The notes: generated by a model from the letters alone, not told the origin. A stretch of DNA of 41,556 bases from Pseudomonas gregormendelii (GCF_017114825.1 NZ_JADEVO010000046.1:1-41556); one strand, 5' to 3'; numbered from the stretch's first letter, positions 33,101 through 41,556 are shown. Translations and numbers: made by a program.

Positions 33101-34030
33101 ATGAGTTTTGAAGCCTTTGGTCAGCCGCTGCTGACCTTCCCCGACGCAGAAAAAAGCCCGCTAAGTATCCGCGCCAAGGCGCTGGTGTTTGTTGATCCAC
33201 GCTCGCGGCAGTTACGCCAAGAGCTCGAGCAATTGGCGCCGCGTGCGATTTGCGTGCTGATTCGTGGCGAGACCGGTAGCGGCAAGGAGCTGCTGGCGCG
33301 GCACATCCATCGCGCCAGCGATCGCAGCGGGCTTTTCGTGTCGGTCAATTGCGGTGCAATCAGCCCGACCTATGCGGATGCCGAATTGTTCGGTTACGCA
33401 GCCGGCAGCTACACCGGGGCAGCGAGCAGCCGCGCGGGCTGGTTTGGGTCGGCCAACGGCGGCACCTTGTACCTGGATGAGATCGGCGACCTGCCGCTGC
33501 CGATTCAGATCAAACTGCTGGCGGCCCTGGAAAATCACGAAGTCACCCGCGTGGGCGCTCAACAGCCAAGCCCGGTGGACGTGCGATTGGTGGCCGCCAC
33601 CAGCATTGACCTGGCGCAAGCCGTAGCTGCCGGGAAATTCCACGAACGTTTGTATCACTACCTCAGCGAAGGCCAGTTGGAGCTACCGGCGCTGCGCGAG
33701 CGGGTGGGCGATATTCTGTCGTTGTCCGAATACTTCCTCGGCATCTATAGCCAGCGCCTGGACTTGCCGGTGCCGTTGATCAGCGAGGCGGCGCAGCAAG
33801 TGCTGGAGCAGCACAGTTGGCCGGGTAATACCCGGGAGCTGGAGAACGTCATTCATTTTGCGTTGCTGGTCAGTACGGGCGACGAGATTCTGCCGGAGCA
33901 TTTGAATTTGCCAACAGTGCCGAGTGCGCTTGAGCAAATCGAACGGCAGCTCAGCCATGTTCTCGCGAAGGGTTCCAATGCCGACAAGGCTGCCTTGAAA
34001 CTGCTGCTCCAGAACCACTCCGTCCTGTAG
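33101..34030 (+). CDS. SfnR-like sigma-54 activator lacking a visible DNA-binding domain
   Basis: The 309-aa protein is an AAA+ sigma-54 activator core. Walker A is GETGSGKE (56-63), the loop that contacts sigma-54 is GSYTGA (102-107; usually GAFTGA), and Walker B is GTLYLDEIGD (121-130). The conserved WPGNTRELENV of the lid is present. The start FGQPLLTFPDAEKSP is like SfnR, the dimethyl-sulfone regulator. After residue 270 (LEQIERQLSHVLAKG...) no Fis-type HTH can be read, and a REP begins 5 bp after the stop. It may be truncated or act with a partner. Confidence 0.8.
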   Translation: MSFEAFGQPLLTFPDAEKSPLSIRAKALVFVDPRSRQLRQELEQLAPRAICVLIRGETGSGKELLARHIHRASDRSGLFVSVNCGAISPTYADAELFGYAAGSYTGAASSRAGWFGSANGGTLYLDEIGDLPLPIQIKLLAALENHEVTRVGAQQPSPVDVRLVAATSIDLAQAVAAGKFHERLYHYLSEGQLELPALRERVGDILSLSEYFLGIYSQRLDLPVPLISEAAQQVLEQHSWPGNTRELENVIHFALLVSTGDEILPEHLNLPTVPSALEQIERQLSHVLAKGSNADKAALKLLLQNHSVL

Positions 34031-34034
34031 TAGT

Positions 34035-34097
34035 AAAGCTTGCTCGCGATTGGCCTCATTGGTGCAGACCGAGCCGCCCGGATCGCGAGCAAGCTTT
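34035..34097. repeat. Inverted REP pair after the SfnR-like gene
   Basis: AAAGCTTGCTCGCGAT at 34035-34050 and ATCGCGAGCAAGCTTT at 34082-34097 are perfect complements. They start 5 bases after the stop codon. Confidence 0.8.
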
Positions 34098-34264
34098 GCT
34101 CACACATGTGTATGAACAAAATGGAATATCAAAGTAAATAAAAGATATTGTTAAGGAATAAAAAATCCCGGTATTGTCCGCGTCACGCCAGCGATAGCAC
34201 TTCACTGGCACTCGTACTCTTAGCCGTCGTCGATGACGATCGCGATTTTCGATAAGGACACTGC

Positions 34265-35047
34265 ATGAAAAAGGTTCTGTTGTTCACCGCATTGGCGGCT
34301 GCCCTGACCGCGGGCCTGGCCCAGGCCGGCGAAAAACTGGTAGTGGCGGCGACTCCGGTTCCACACGCCGAGATTCTGGAACTGATCAAGCCAACCCTCG
34401 CCAAAGAAGGCGTGGACCTGGAAATCAAGGTCTTCACCGACTACGTCCAACCCAACGTACAGGTCGATCAGAAGCGTCTGGACGCCAACTACTTCCAGAC
34501 CCTGCCGTACCTGAACAGCTTCAACGAAGGCAAAGGCACTAACCTGGTGACCGTGATCGGCGTGCACGTCGAACCGTTCGGTGGCTACTCCAAGAAGGTC
34601 AAAAGCCTGGCTGAACTGAAAGACGGCGCGACCATCGCTATCCCGAACGAAGGCAGCAACAGCGGCCGTGCCCTGATCCTGCTGCAGAAGGCTGGCCTGA
34701 TCGAGTTGAAAGACCCGAAAAACGCTCTGGCCACTCCGAAAGACATTGCCAAGAACCCGCATAACTTCAAGTTCAAGGAACTCGAATCGGCCATGCTGCC
34801 GCGGGTTCTGGATCAGGTCGATCTGGACATGATCAACACCAACTACGCGCTGGAAGCCGGCCTGAACCCGGCTAAAGACGCCCTGGTCATCGAAGGTGCC
34901 GATTCGCCTTACGTGAACTTCCTGGTGGCCCGTCCGGACAACAAGGACAGCGTTGCCATTCAGAAGCTGGCCAAGGCGTTGACCAGTCCTGAAGTGAAGG
35001 CTTTCATCGCGAAGAAATACAGCGGCGCGGTACTGCCTGCGTTCTGA
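34265..35047 (+). CDS. metQ: MetQ-like methionine ABC binding protein
   Basis: The 260-aa precursor has a signal peptide (1-21, ending AQA) and the NlpA/MetQ pattern: VAATPVPHAEILELIKPTL, DYVQPNVQV, DANYFQTLPYLN and NEGSNSGRALILLQ. It binds methionine or a related compound in the periplasm. Unlike enterobacterial MetQ there is no lipobox cysteine after the signal peptide, so it should be soluble, as I recall for other Pseudomonas members. No metN or metI lies next to it in the window. Confidence 0.88.
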   Translation: MKKVLLFTALAAALTAGLAQAGEKLVVAATPVPHAEILELIKPTLAKEGVDLEIKVFTDYVQPNVQVDQKRLDANYFQTLPYLNSFNEGKGTNLVTVIGVHVEPFGGYSKKVKSLAELKDGATIAIPNEGSNSGRALILLQKAGLIELKDPKNALATPKDIAKNPHNFKFKELESAMLPRVLDQVDLDMINTNYALEAGLNPAKDALVIEGADSPYVNFLVARPDNKDSVAIQKLAKALTSPEVKAFIAKKYSGAVLPAF

Positions 35048-35075
35048 TTTGTTCGCTAACCGCATCACGGTTGCA

Positions 35076-35110
35076 AACGCCGACGGCTGATAGAGCGTCG
35101 GCGTTTTTTT
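35076..35110 (+). terminator. Rho-independent terminator after metQ
   Basis: AACGCCGACG pairs with CGTCGGCGTT around a 10-base loop, followed by a run of T. Confidence 0.9.
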
Positions 35111-35327
35111 ATGCCCCCGAAAAGCATCTCTGGCAGGTGTCAGCCACTGGATTTGAGTGCGGGCAATGGTCATCGGACCTCCAACCCGGTAATGATACGG
35201 TTCAAAAGCCCGGGAGGTAGTAGCGTAAGGGGTTTATTTGACGCCCATCAGAGGCACCCTTGGAACCCTGTTCTAAGCTCACAGTCGTATCGACAATCGC
35301 ACGCCCGTACTACGCAAAGGAGTCTGC

Positions 35328-36431
35328 ATGGCTGGTCCTGGAATAAAACTGGTGGTTGGGCTGGGCCTGTTGGCTTTGTTGACCGCCTGCGGTGACGAAA
35401 AACCGGTCGAGAAGGACCGCCCGCGGGTGTTCGTGCAGGAGGTCAAACCGGCGGATTACGCGGCCTCGGTGACCCTGACGGGGGATGTCCAGGCACGGGT
35501 CCAGACCGAACTTTCGTTTCGGGTCGGCGGCAAGATCATCCAGCGCATGGTCGATGTCGGGGACCGCGTGACGGCCAGGCAAGTGTTGGCCAAGCTGGAC
35601 CCCAAGGACCTGCAGACCAATGTCGACTCGGCGCAGGCCCAGGTCACCGCCGAACAGGCGCGGGTCAAACAGACTGCTGCGGCGTTCGTGCGCCAGCAAA
35701 AACTCCTGCCCAAGGGTTACACCAGCCAAAGCGAATACGATTCCGCCCAGGCCGCCTTACGCAGCAGCCAGAGCGCGTTGACGGCGGCCCAGGCCCAGTT
35801 GGCCAATGCCCGTGAACAACTGAGCTACACCTCGTTGATCGCTGACGCACCGGGCGTGATTACTGCGCGCCAGGCCGAAGTCGGCCAGGTGGTGCAGGCC
35901 ACGGTGCCGATTTTCAGCCTGGCCCGGGATGGCGAGCGCGATGCGGTGTTCAACGTCTATGAGTCGCTGCTGACCGAAGCCCCGGAAGACAAGACGGTGG
36001 TCGTCAGCCTGCTGGACAACCCGGCAATCAAGACCACCGGCACCGTTCGCGAAGTCACGCCTGCGGTCTCTGCACAAACCGGCACCGTACAGGTCAAGGT
36101 CACCCTTCAGGGTTTGCCGGATGGCATGCAACTGGGTTCTGTGGTGAGCGCCACGGCCAAGACCCCGGGCAAGTCTGCCGTGGTGCTGCCGTGGTCGGCG
36201 CTGACCAAAAACATCAGCGAGCCTGCGGTGTGGCGAGTGGACGGTGAAGGCAAGGCGCAACTGCACACGGTCACTGTCGGCCGATACCTGACCGGTAAAG
36301 TCATCATCAGCGACGGCTTGAATGCGGGCGACAAAGTCATCATCGCCGGCGGGCAATTGCTGCACCCTGGGGTAAAAGTGGAAATCGCCGAGAACACCTA
36401 CAAGGATCTGGAAGTGGGGAACCAGCCATGA
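35328..36431 (+). CDS. triA: TriA-like RND efflux periplasmic adaptor
   Basis: The 367-aa lipoprotein has lipobox LLTACGD, a lipoyl-type half (VGGKIIQRMVDVGDRV), a helical hairpin with many Ala/Gln (about 85-170) and a beta-barrel domain. It links the inner-membrane pump to the outer-membrane channel. It overlaps the second adaptor by 4 bp. Two adaptors followed by one RND pump is the TriABC layout (triclosan efflux, PA0156-PA0158 in P. aeruginosa). The ribosome site AAGGAG precedes the ATG. Confidence 0.9.
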   Translation: MAGPGIKLVVGLGLLALLTACGDEKPVEKDRPRVFVQEVKPADYAASVTLTGDVQARVQTELSFRVGGKIIQRMVDVGDRVTARQVLAKLDPKDLQTNVDSAQAQVTAEQARVKQTAAAFVRQQKLLPKGYTSQSEYDSAQAALRSSQSALTAAQAQLANAREQLSYTSLIADAPGVITARQAEVGQVVQATVPIFSLARDGERDAVFNVYESLLTEAPEDKTVVVSLLDNPAIKTTGTVREVTPAVSAQTGTVQVKVTLQGLPDGMQLGSVVSATAKTPGKSAVVLPWSALTKNISEPAVWRVDGEGKAQLHTVTVGRYLTGKVIISDGLNAGDKVIIAGGQLLHPGVKVEIAENTYKDLEVGNQP

Positions 36432-37495
36432 AGCGCCTGTTGCTGGTATTGGCCGGGGTCATGTTGGCAGCCTGCTCGAAGAAAGAACCACCGCCGGAGC
36501 CGGTGCGCCCGGTGCTGTCGATCAAGGTCCAGGTGCTCAACGAGGAAACCCTTGGTCGCTTCGCCGGCAGTATCCAGGCGCGCTACGAGAGTAACGTCGG
36601 GTTCCGCGTGCCCGGGCGCATCGCCAGCCGTAATGTCGATGTGGGCGCCGAAGTCGAGAAAGGCGCTTTGCTCGCCACGCTCGACCCCACGGATCAGCAG
36701 AACCAGTTGCGCGCTGCCCAGGGTGACCTGGCGAAGATCCAGGCCCAGCTCATCAACGCCCAGGCCAATGCCCGGCGCCAGCAGGAGCTGTTCAATCGCG
36801 GAGTCGGCGCGCAGGCTCAGCTGGACATTGCCCTGACCGACCTGAAAACCACTCAGGCGTCCCTTGATCAAGCCAAGGCCGCCGTCAATCAGGCCAAGGA
36901 CCAACTCGGCTACGTCGAGCTGCGCACCGACCACAAGGCCATCGTCACCGCGTGGAATGCCGAAGCCGGCCAGGTCGTCACCGCAGGTCAGCAAGTGGTC
37001 ACACTGGCCCAACCGGATATCAAGGAGGCGGTGATTGACCTGCCGGACACCCTGGTCGACCAGTTGCCCCCGGACGTGGTATTCCAGGTGGCCGCGCAGC
37101 TGGACCCGAGCATCACCAGCACCGCCATCGTTCGCGAAATCGAACCGCAGGCGCAGAGCGCAACCCGCACCCGGCGCGCGCGCCTGACCCTGGCCGATTC
37201 ACCCCCTGGCTTTCGCCTGGGTACGGCCATCAGCGTGACGCTCAGTTCGGCGATCAAGCCGCGTATCGAATTGCCGGTCACCGCCTTGCAGGAAGTCGAT
37301 GGCAAGACGCGAATCTGGGTGATCGATGCACAAAGCCAAACCGTTTCCCCGCGAGACGTCAATGTGATCAGCCGTACGGACGACTCGGTGGTGCTGGCCG
37401 ATGGCGTGAAATCTGGTGAGCGCGTGGTCAGTGCCGGCGTGAACAGCCTGAAGCCCGGGCAAAAAGTGAAAATCGACGAGGAAAGCCCACAATGA
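36428..37495 (+). CDS. triB: TriB-like RND efflux periplasmic adaptor
   Basis: The 355-aa lipoprotein has lipobox LAACSKK, the motif VGFRVPGRIASRNVDVGAEV and a long coiled hairpin (about 80-155). It is a second, distinct adaptor; TriC-type pumps need both. The start overlaps triA (ATGA) and its end overlaps triC (ATGA). Confidence 0.9.
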   Translation: MKRLLLVLAGVMLAACSKKEPPPEPVRPVLSIKVQVLNEETLGRFAGSIQARYESNVGFRVPGRIASRNVDVGAEVEKGALLATLDPTDQQNQLRAAQGDLAKIQAQLINAQANARRQQELFNRGVGAQAQLDIALTDLKTTQASLDQAKAAVNQAKDQLGYVELRTDHKAIVTAWNAEAGQVVTAGQQVVTLAQPDIKEAVIDLPDTLVDQLPPDVVFQVAAQLDPSITSTAIVREIEPQAQSATRTRRARLTLADSPPGFRLGTAISVTLSSAIKPRIELPVTALQEVDGKTRIWVIDAQSQTVSPRDVNVISRTDDSVVLADGVKSGERVVSAGVNSLKPGQKVKIDEESPQ

Positions 37496-40400
37496 AAGGG
37501 AGTTTCAATTTATCCGAATGGGCCCTCAAGCATCAGTCGTTTGTCTGGTATCTGATGTTCGTCGCGCTGCTGATGGGCGTGTTCTCCTACATGAACCTGG
37601 GTCGCGAGGAAGACCCCTCGTTCACCATCAAGACCATGGTCATCCAGACCAACTGGCCGGGGGCGACCCAGGAGGAAACCCTCAAGCAGGTCACTGACCG
37701 CATCGAGAAAAAACTCGAAGAGCTTGATTCCCTCGACTACGTCAAAAGCTACACCCGGCCCGGCGAATCCACGGTGTTCGTCTACCTGCGCGACACCACC
37801 AGTGCCAAAGACATCCCGGAAATCTGGTACCAGGTGCGCAAGAAGATCAACGACATCCGCGGTGATTTTCCGCAGGGTATTCAAGGGCCGGGATTCAACG
37901 ACGAGTTCGGTGATGTGTACGGTTCGGTGTACGCCTTCACCTCTGATGGTTTGTCGCTGCGCCAGCTGCGCGATTACGTTGAGCAGGTTCGCGCGCAGAT
38001 CCGCGACGTGCCAGGGTTGGGCAAGGTCGAAATGGTTGGCGAGCAGGACGAAGTGATTTACCTGAACTTCTCCACGCGCAAACTCGCGGCCCTGGGCATC
38101 GATCAGAGCCAGGTGGTGCGGAGCCTGCAATCGCAGAACGCGGTGACCCCTGCCGGTGTGATCGAGGCAGGCCCTGAGCGGATTTCGGTGCGCACGTCCG
38201 GCCAGTTCGATTCGGAAAAAGACCTGGCGGACGTCAATCTCAAGCTCAACGATCGTTTCTATCGCCTGGCTGACATCGCGGACATAAGCCGCGGCTACGT
38301 CGACCCGGCGACGCCCGAATTCCGTTTCAACGGCCAGACCGCCATCGGCCTGGCCATCGCCATGAAGAAGGGTGGCAACATCCAGGAGTTCGGCAAGGCC
38401 CTGCATCAACGCATGGAAGAACTGACCGCTGACCTGCCGGTCGGTGTGGGCGTGCACAGCGTCTCCGACCAGGCTGAAGTGGTGGAAAAAGCCGTCGGCG
38501 GCTTCACCAGCGCATTGTTCGAAGCGGTGGTGATCGTACTGATCGTCAGCTTCATCAGCCTCGGCGTGCGTGCCGGGCTGGTGGTGGCGTGTTCGATTCC
38601 GCTGGTGCTGGCGATGGTCTTCGTCTTCATGGAGTACAGCGGCATCACCATGCAGCGGATCTCCCTCGGCGCCTTGATCATCGCCCTTGGCCTGCTGGTG
38701 GACGACGCCATGATCACGGTGGAGATGATGGTCACGCGCCTGGAGATGGGCGAAACCAAGGAGCAGGCGGCGACCTTCGCCTATACCTCCACGGCCTTCC
38801 CGATGCTCACCGGTACGCTGGTAACCGTAGCCGGCTTCGTGCCGATCGGCCTCAACGCCAGCTCGGCGGGCGAGTACACCTTCACGCTGTTCGCGGTGAT
38901 CGCGGTGGCGATGCTGGTGTCATGGGTGGTGGCGGTGCTGTTTGCCCCAGTGATCGGCGTGCATATTCTCAGTGCCAATGTGAAGCCGCACAACGCCGAA
39001 CCCGGCCGTATCGGGCGGGCGTTCAATGGCGGGATGTTGTGGGCCATGCGCAATCGCTGGTGGGCGATCGGCATCACCATTGCGCTGTTCGCGGCGTCGG
39101 TATTCTGCATGCAATTCGTGCAGAACCAGTTCTTCCCGTCCTCGGACCGTCCGGAAATTCTCGTCGACCTGAACCTGCCGCAAAACGCTTCCATCGCCGA
39201 AACCCGCAAGGCGGTGAACAAGCTCGAAGAAACGCTCAAGGGCGACCCGGATATCGTGCGCTGGAGCACCTATATCGGCGAAGGTGCGATCCGTTTCTAC
39301 CTGCCCCTCGACCAGCAATTGCAGAACCCGTACTACGCGCAACTGGTCATCGTCAGCAAGGGCCTGGAGTCGCGCGAGGCCCTGAGCCAGCGCTTGCGTG
39401 AACGCCTGCGCAAGGATTTCGTCGGCATCGGCAGCTACGTCCAGGCCCTGGAAATGGGCCCGCCGGTCGGGCGGCCCATCCAGTACCGGGTCAGCGGCAA
39501 GGACATCGATCAAGTGCGCAAGCATGCGATCGAGCTGGCCACCGAGCTGGACAAGAATTCGCACATTGGCGAGATCATTTACGACTGGAACGAGCCGGGT
39601 AAAGTCCTGCGCATCGACATCGCCCAGGACAAGGCACGGCAGCTGGGGCTGTCCTCGGAAGACGTGGCCAACCTGATGAACAGCATCGTAGTGGGCGCCC
39701 CCGTCACCCAGGTGGATGACGATATCTATCTGATCAACGTGGTGGGACGCGCAGTGGACGCCGAACGCGGCACGCCGGAGACCCTGCAGAACCTGCAGAT
39801 CGTGACTTCCAGTGGTACGTCGATTCCGCTGCTGTCGTTCGCCACCGTGCGCTACGAACTTGAGCAGCCGCTGGTGTGGCGTCGCGATCGCAAGCCGACC
39901 ATCACCATCAAGGCGGCGGTGCGGGACGAGATTCAGCCCACCGACCTGGTCAAGCAACTCAAGCCGGCCATCGAGCAGTTCGCCTCGACATTGCCGGTCG
40001 GCTACAAGGTCGCCACCGGTGGTACGGTCGAGGAAAGCGGCAAGGCCCAGGGCCCGATCGCCAAGGTCGTGCCGCTGATGCTGTTCCTGATGGCGACATT
40101 CCTGATGATCCAGTTGCACAGCGTGCAGAAGCTGTTCCTGGTGGCCAGCGTCGCGCCGCTCGGATTGATCGGCGTGGTACTGGCGCTGATCCCCACCGGC
40201 ACGCCGATGGGTTTCGTGGCGATCCTGGGGATTCTTGCGCTGATCGGTATCATCATCCGTAACTCGGTGATCCTGGTGACGCAGATCGAGGCTTTTGAGA
40301 AAGACGGCTACTCGCCGTGGGACTCGGTAGTGCAAGCCACGGAGCATCGGCGCCGGCCGATTCTGCTCACGGCAGCAGCAGCGAGCCTTGGGATGATCCC

Positions 40401-40545
40401 GATTGCCCGGGAAGTATTCTGGGGGCCGATGGCCTACGCGATGATCGGCGGGATCATCATTGCGACCTTGCTGACGCTGCTGTTTTTGCCGGCACTGTAT
40501 GTGGCCTGGTACAAGATTCGCGAGCCGGAACCAGAAGCGCAGTAA
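37492..40545 (+). CDS. triC: TriC-like RND efflux pump
   Basis: The 1017-aa inner-membrane RND transporter has the family pattern of 12 helices and two large periplasmic loops. Motifs include NLGREEDPSF at the first loop and the proton-relay Asp pair in GLLVDDAMITVE (about 404-405). Its N-terminus (MKGSFNLSEWALKHQSF) is like TriC/YegN-type pumps. Length is normal. The outer-membrane channel (OpmH in P. aeruginosa) is not nearby and is presumably shared. No regulator gene lies beside the operon. Confidence 0.93.
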   Translation: MKGSFNLSEWALKHQSFVWYLMFVALLMGVFSYMNLGREEDPSFTIKTMVIQTNWPGATQEETLKQVTDRIEKKLEELDSLDYVKSYTRPGESTVFVYLRDTTSAKDIPEIWYQVRKKINDIRGDFPQGIQGPGFNDEFGDVYGSVYAFTSDGLSLRQLRDYVEQVRAQIRDVPGLGKVEMVGEQDEVIYLNFSTRKLAALGIDQSQVVRSLQSQNAVTPAGVIEAGPERISVRTSGQFDSEKDLADVNLKLNDRFYRLADIADISRGYVDPATPEFRFNGQTAIGLAIAMKKGGNIQEFGKALHQRMEELTADLPVGVGVHSVSDQAEVVEKAVGGFTSALFEAVVIVLIVSFISLGVRAGLVVACSIPLVLAMVFVFMEYSGITMQRISLGALIIALGLLVDDAMITVEMMVTRLEMGETKEQAATFAYTSTAFPMLTGTLVTVAGFVPIGLNASSAGEYTFTLFAVIAVAMLVSWVVAVLFAPVIGVHILSANVKPHNAEPGRIGRAFNGGMLWAMRNRWWAIGITIALFAASVFCMQFVQNQFFPSSDRPEILVDLNLPQNASIAETRKAVNKLEETLKGDPDIVRWSTYIGEGAIRFYLPLDQQLQNPYYAQLVIVSKGLESREALSQRLRERLRKDFVGIGSYVQALEMGPPVGRPIQYRVSGKDIDQVRKHAIELATELDKNSHIGEIIYDWNEPGKVLRIDIAQDKARQLGLSSEDVANLMNSIVVGAPVTQVDDDIYLINVVGRAVDAERGTPETLQNLQIVTSSGTSIPLLSFATVRYELEQPLVWRRDRKPTITIKAAVRDEIQPTDLVKQLKPAIEQFASTLPVGYKVATGGTVEESGKAQGPIAKVVPLMLFLMATFLMIQLHSVQKLFLVASVAPLGLIGVVLALIPTGTPMGFVAILGILALIGIIIRNSVILVTQIEAFEKDGYSPWDSVVQATEHRRRPILLTAAAASLGMIPIAREVFWGPMAYAMIGGIIIATLLTLLFLPALYVAWYKIREPEPEAQ

Positions 40546-40562
40546 AGCGAGCGCTCCGCGCT

Positions 40563-40701
40563 CATCGCGGGCAAGCCCGCTCCCACAGGTATCAGGGAGG
40601 ATCACAGAATTTGTGGTCCTGCCTTAATGCACAGGTATCAGGGAGGATCACATTTTGTGATCCGACCTTAATCACTGTGGGAGCGGGCTTGCCCGCGATG
40701 G
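40563..40701. repeat. REP pair enclosing a 46-bp tandem repeat
   Basis: REP arms CATCGCGGGCAAGCCCGCTC (40563) and the complement ending at 40701 (GTGGGAGCGGGCTTGCCCGC...) flank two copies of a 46-bp unit. The units start at 40584 and 40630 (CACAGGTATCAGGGAGGATC), and each ends near CCTTAAT. Each unit also holds a short hairpin (GGATCACA ... TGTGATCC in the second). Confidence 0.8.
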
Positions 40702-40713
40702 CGTCCTGCCAGA

Positions 40714-41343
40714 TTACCCGGGCTTACGCCACACACTCGCCAACCACGGCTGCTGCTCCTGCGGCAGCCCTGCCGGGCGATAGTAATGCTCCAACTCCAC
40801 AAACCCCGCCTCGGCCAGCAATTGCTGCCACGTCTTCCAGTTATGATAGGCCCCATACCGCGGCCCGTTCCAACCTTCCTCGTTCTGCCCGCGAGGATTT
40901 GAGCTGAACAACACGCCTCCTGGCTTCAACGCCCCGCGCAACGCCTTCAGCACCCTCGGCAGCTCTTGGCGCGGGATGTGAAACAGCACGGCATTGGCAA
41001 AAATCCCGTCAAAGCGTTCACCGGGCAAATCCAGCTTCAGAAAGTCCTGCTGCCAGACCTCACAGCCACTGTCTGCACGCGCCATCTGCGCGAACTGCTC
41101 CGAGCCGTCCAGGCCCACAGCCGTGTGGCCCATGCGGGAAAACGTCTGCAGATCGCGCCCCGGGCCACAGCCGAAATCGAGAATATCGAAAGGCGCGCTA
41201 CCCTGGATATGCCGCAGCAGAGCGTCGATGTTCTGGCTGACATCATGATCGCGAGTACCTTCGCGAAACTCCTCGGCCACCGAGTTGTAATGGCCCAGTG
41301 TGGTGGAGGTGATTTTTTCCAGGTCGTCTGGGGTCTGCTTCAT
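40714..41343 (-). CDS. SAM-dependent class I methyltransferase
   Basis: The start at 41343 (MKQTPDDLEKITSTTLGHYN) is the likeliest; the ribosome site is poor, and an ATG at 41385 is an alternative. The 209-aa product has SAM-binding motif I ILDFGCGPGRDLQTF and the conserved acid in VGLDGSEQFA. Motif IV is FDGIFANAVLFHI and the post-I region ends LKPGGVLFSS. The substrate cannot be seen. The gene is convergent with triC across the REP. Confidence 0.88.
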   Translation of the reverse strand: MKQTPDDLEKITSTTLGHYNSVAEEFREGTRDHDVSQNIDALLRHIQGSAPFDILDFGCGPGRDLQTFSRMGHTAVGLDGSEQFAQMARADSGCEVWQQDFLKLDLPGERFDGIFANAVLFHIPRQELPRVLKALRGALKPGGVLFSSNPRGQNEEGWNGPRYGAYHNWKTWQQLLAEAGFVELEHYYRPAGLPQEQQPWLASVWRKPG

Positions 41344-41410
41344 GGTGGGCTGCGCGGCAATGGGGGTGCGCCGAATATACGCCATCAGGCTGGTGGCTGC
41401 CGCGCAGCCA

Positions 41411-41446
41411 TTCGCGAGCAAGCCGCATTCCCTGTAGGAGCGAGCT
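41411..41446. repeat. REP fragments interrupted by an IS
   Basis: TTCGCGAGCAAGC (41411-41423) and CTGTAGGAGCGAGCTT (41432-41447) are REP pieces. The second would normally continue GCTCGCGAA but is cut by the IS end at about 41447. Confidence 0.6.
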
Positions 41447-41556
41447 TGAACTGGTCAAGCAATCCCGGACACCGTTTACGGTGCTTATGCCGCTTTTTGC
41501 TCCATAGCTATTGGCGACAGGTAGTTGTTGTAGCTGTGGAGCCTGGTGCGGTTGTA
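41447..41556 (-). mobile_element. End of an IS3-family insertion sequence
   Basis: The sequence begins TGAACTGGTCAAGCAATCCC, the TG-starting, GGACACC-like terminus typical of IS3-family elements. It then carries the end of a transposase gene on the minus strand. The other end is beyond the window. It joins directly to a truncated REP. Confidence 0.65.
41485..41556 (-). CDS. IS3-family transposase (OrfB), C-terminal fragment
   Basis: The last 23 residues read YNRTRLHSYNNYLSPIAMEQ then KAA and stop. This matches the IS3-type integrase-core ending (YNxxRxHSxxxYxSP). The rest lies to the right of the window. Confidence 0.75.
   Translation of the reverse strand, partial: YNRTRLHSYNNYLSPIAMEQKAA

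Noticed and set aside
38920..40605. 561-codon open frame antisense to triC
   Set aside because: It covers conserved triC sequence, starts in a REP and has a typical shadow composition.
40584..40675. CRISPR-like repeat
   Set aside because: Only two adjacent copies without spacer, inside a REP pair.

Overview
The window looks like a chromosomal segment of a Pseudomonas of the fluorescens group. The evidence is the set of Pseudomonas-type genes (gabD-gabT, desA next to a PAS-GGDEF-EAL gene, oscA-sbp-cysTWA, tonB-exbB-exbD, triABC), GC-rich codon use, and many REP elements of the GTGGGAGCGGGCTTGC / GTAGGAGCTGCCGCAGGCTGCGATC types between genes. Family assignments come from reading motifs and recalled families; no database search was run.

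Positions 1-11099 are an integrative element lying against the 3' end of a tRNA-Arg(CCG) gene. From the tRNA inward, all on the minus strand, come a tyrosine integrase, a hypothetical gene, an AlpA-type regulator, a small HTH protein, two small unknown genes, a 92-aa unknown gene, a Toprim-domain primase and a DUF927 helicase-like ATPase, mostly joined by ATGA or short overlaps. Just beyond the ATPase gene is a 240-bp array of twelve GTTGCC-type repeats ordered 3-3-3-3, which looks like an iteron-type replication origin. The operon also holds a vestigial second copy of the primase start, so the 92-aa gene was probably inserted by recombination. The rest of the element carries a secreted LprI-like protein, an XRE regulator, a small hypothetical and a lone AAA ATPase. 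The first 770 bases are decayed and begin with the start of an IS66 tnpB. No phage structural gene is present. The element resembles P4-like satellite or plasmid-like islands, and its far end lies outside the window.

Positions 11100-41446 are core chromosome: GABA catabolism (gabD, gabT); a REC-HDOD protein and two cyclic-di-GMP genes; a delta-9-type desaturase; the sulfur-starvation cluster oscA-sbp-cysT-cysW-cysA behind a strong palindrome; an Mpo1-like membrane protein; a Crp/Fnr regulator; a receiver-only response regulator; an AraC regulator divergent from a second desaturase; a LysR regulator; a TonB-ExbB-ExbD energy transducer; a small hydrolase; an SfnR-like sigma-54 activator without a visible DNA-binding domain; a MetQ-like binding protein; a TriABC-type RND efflux operon; and a SAM methyltransferase.

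The right edge (41447-41556) is the end of an IS3-family insertion sequence that landed inside a REP element. Three sulfur-related loci (oscA-sbp-cysTWA, the SfnR-like gene, metQ) lie within 14 kb. Many gene pairs are convergent with only 1-5 bp, or a REP, between their stops.
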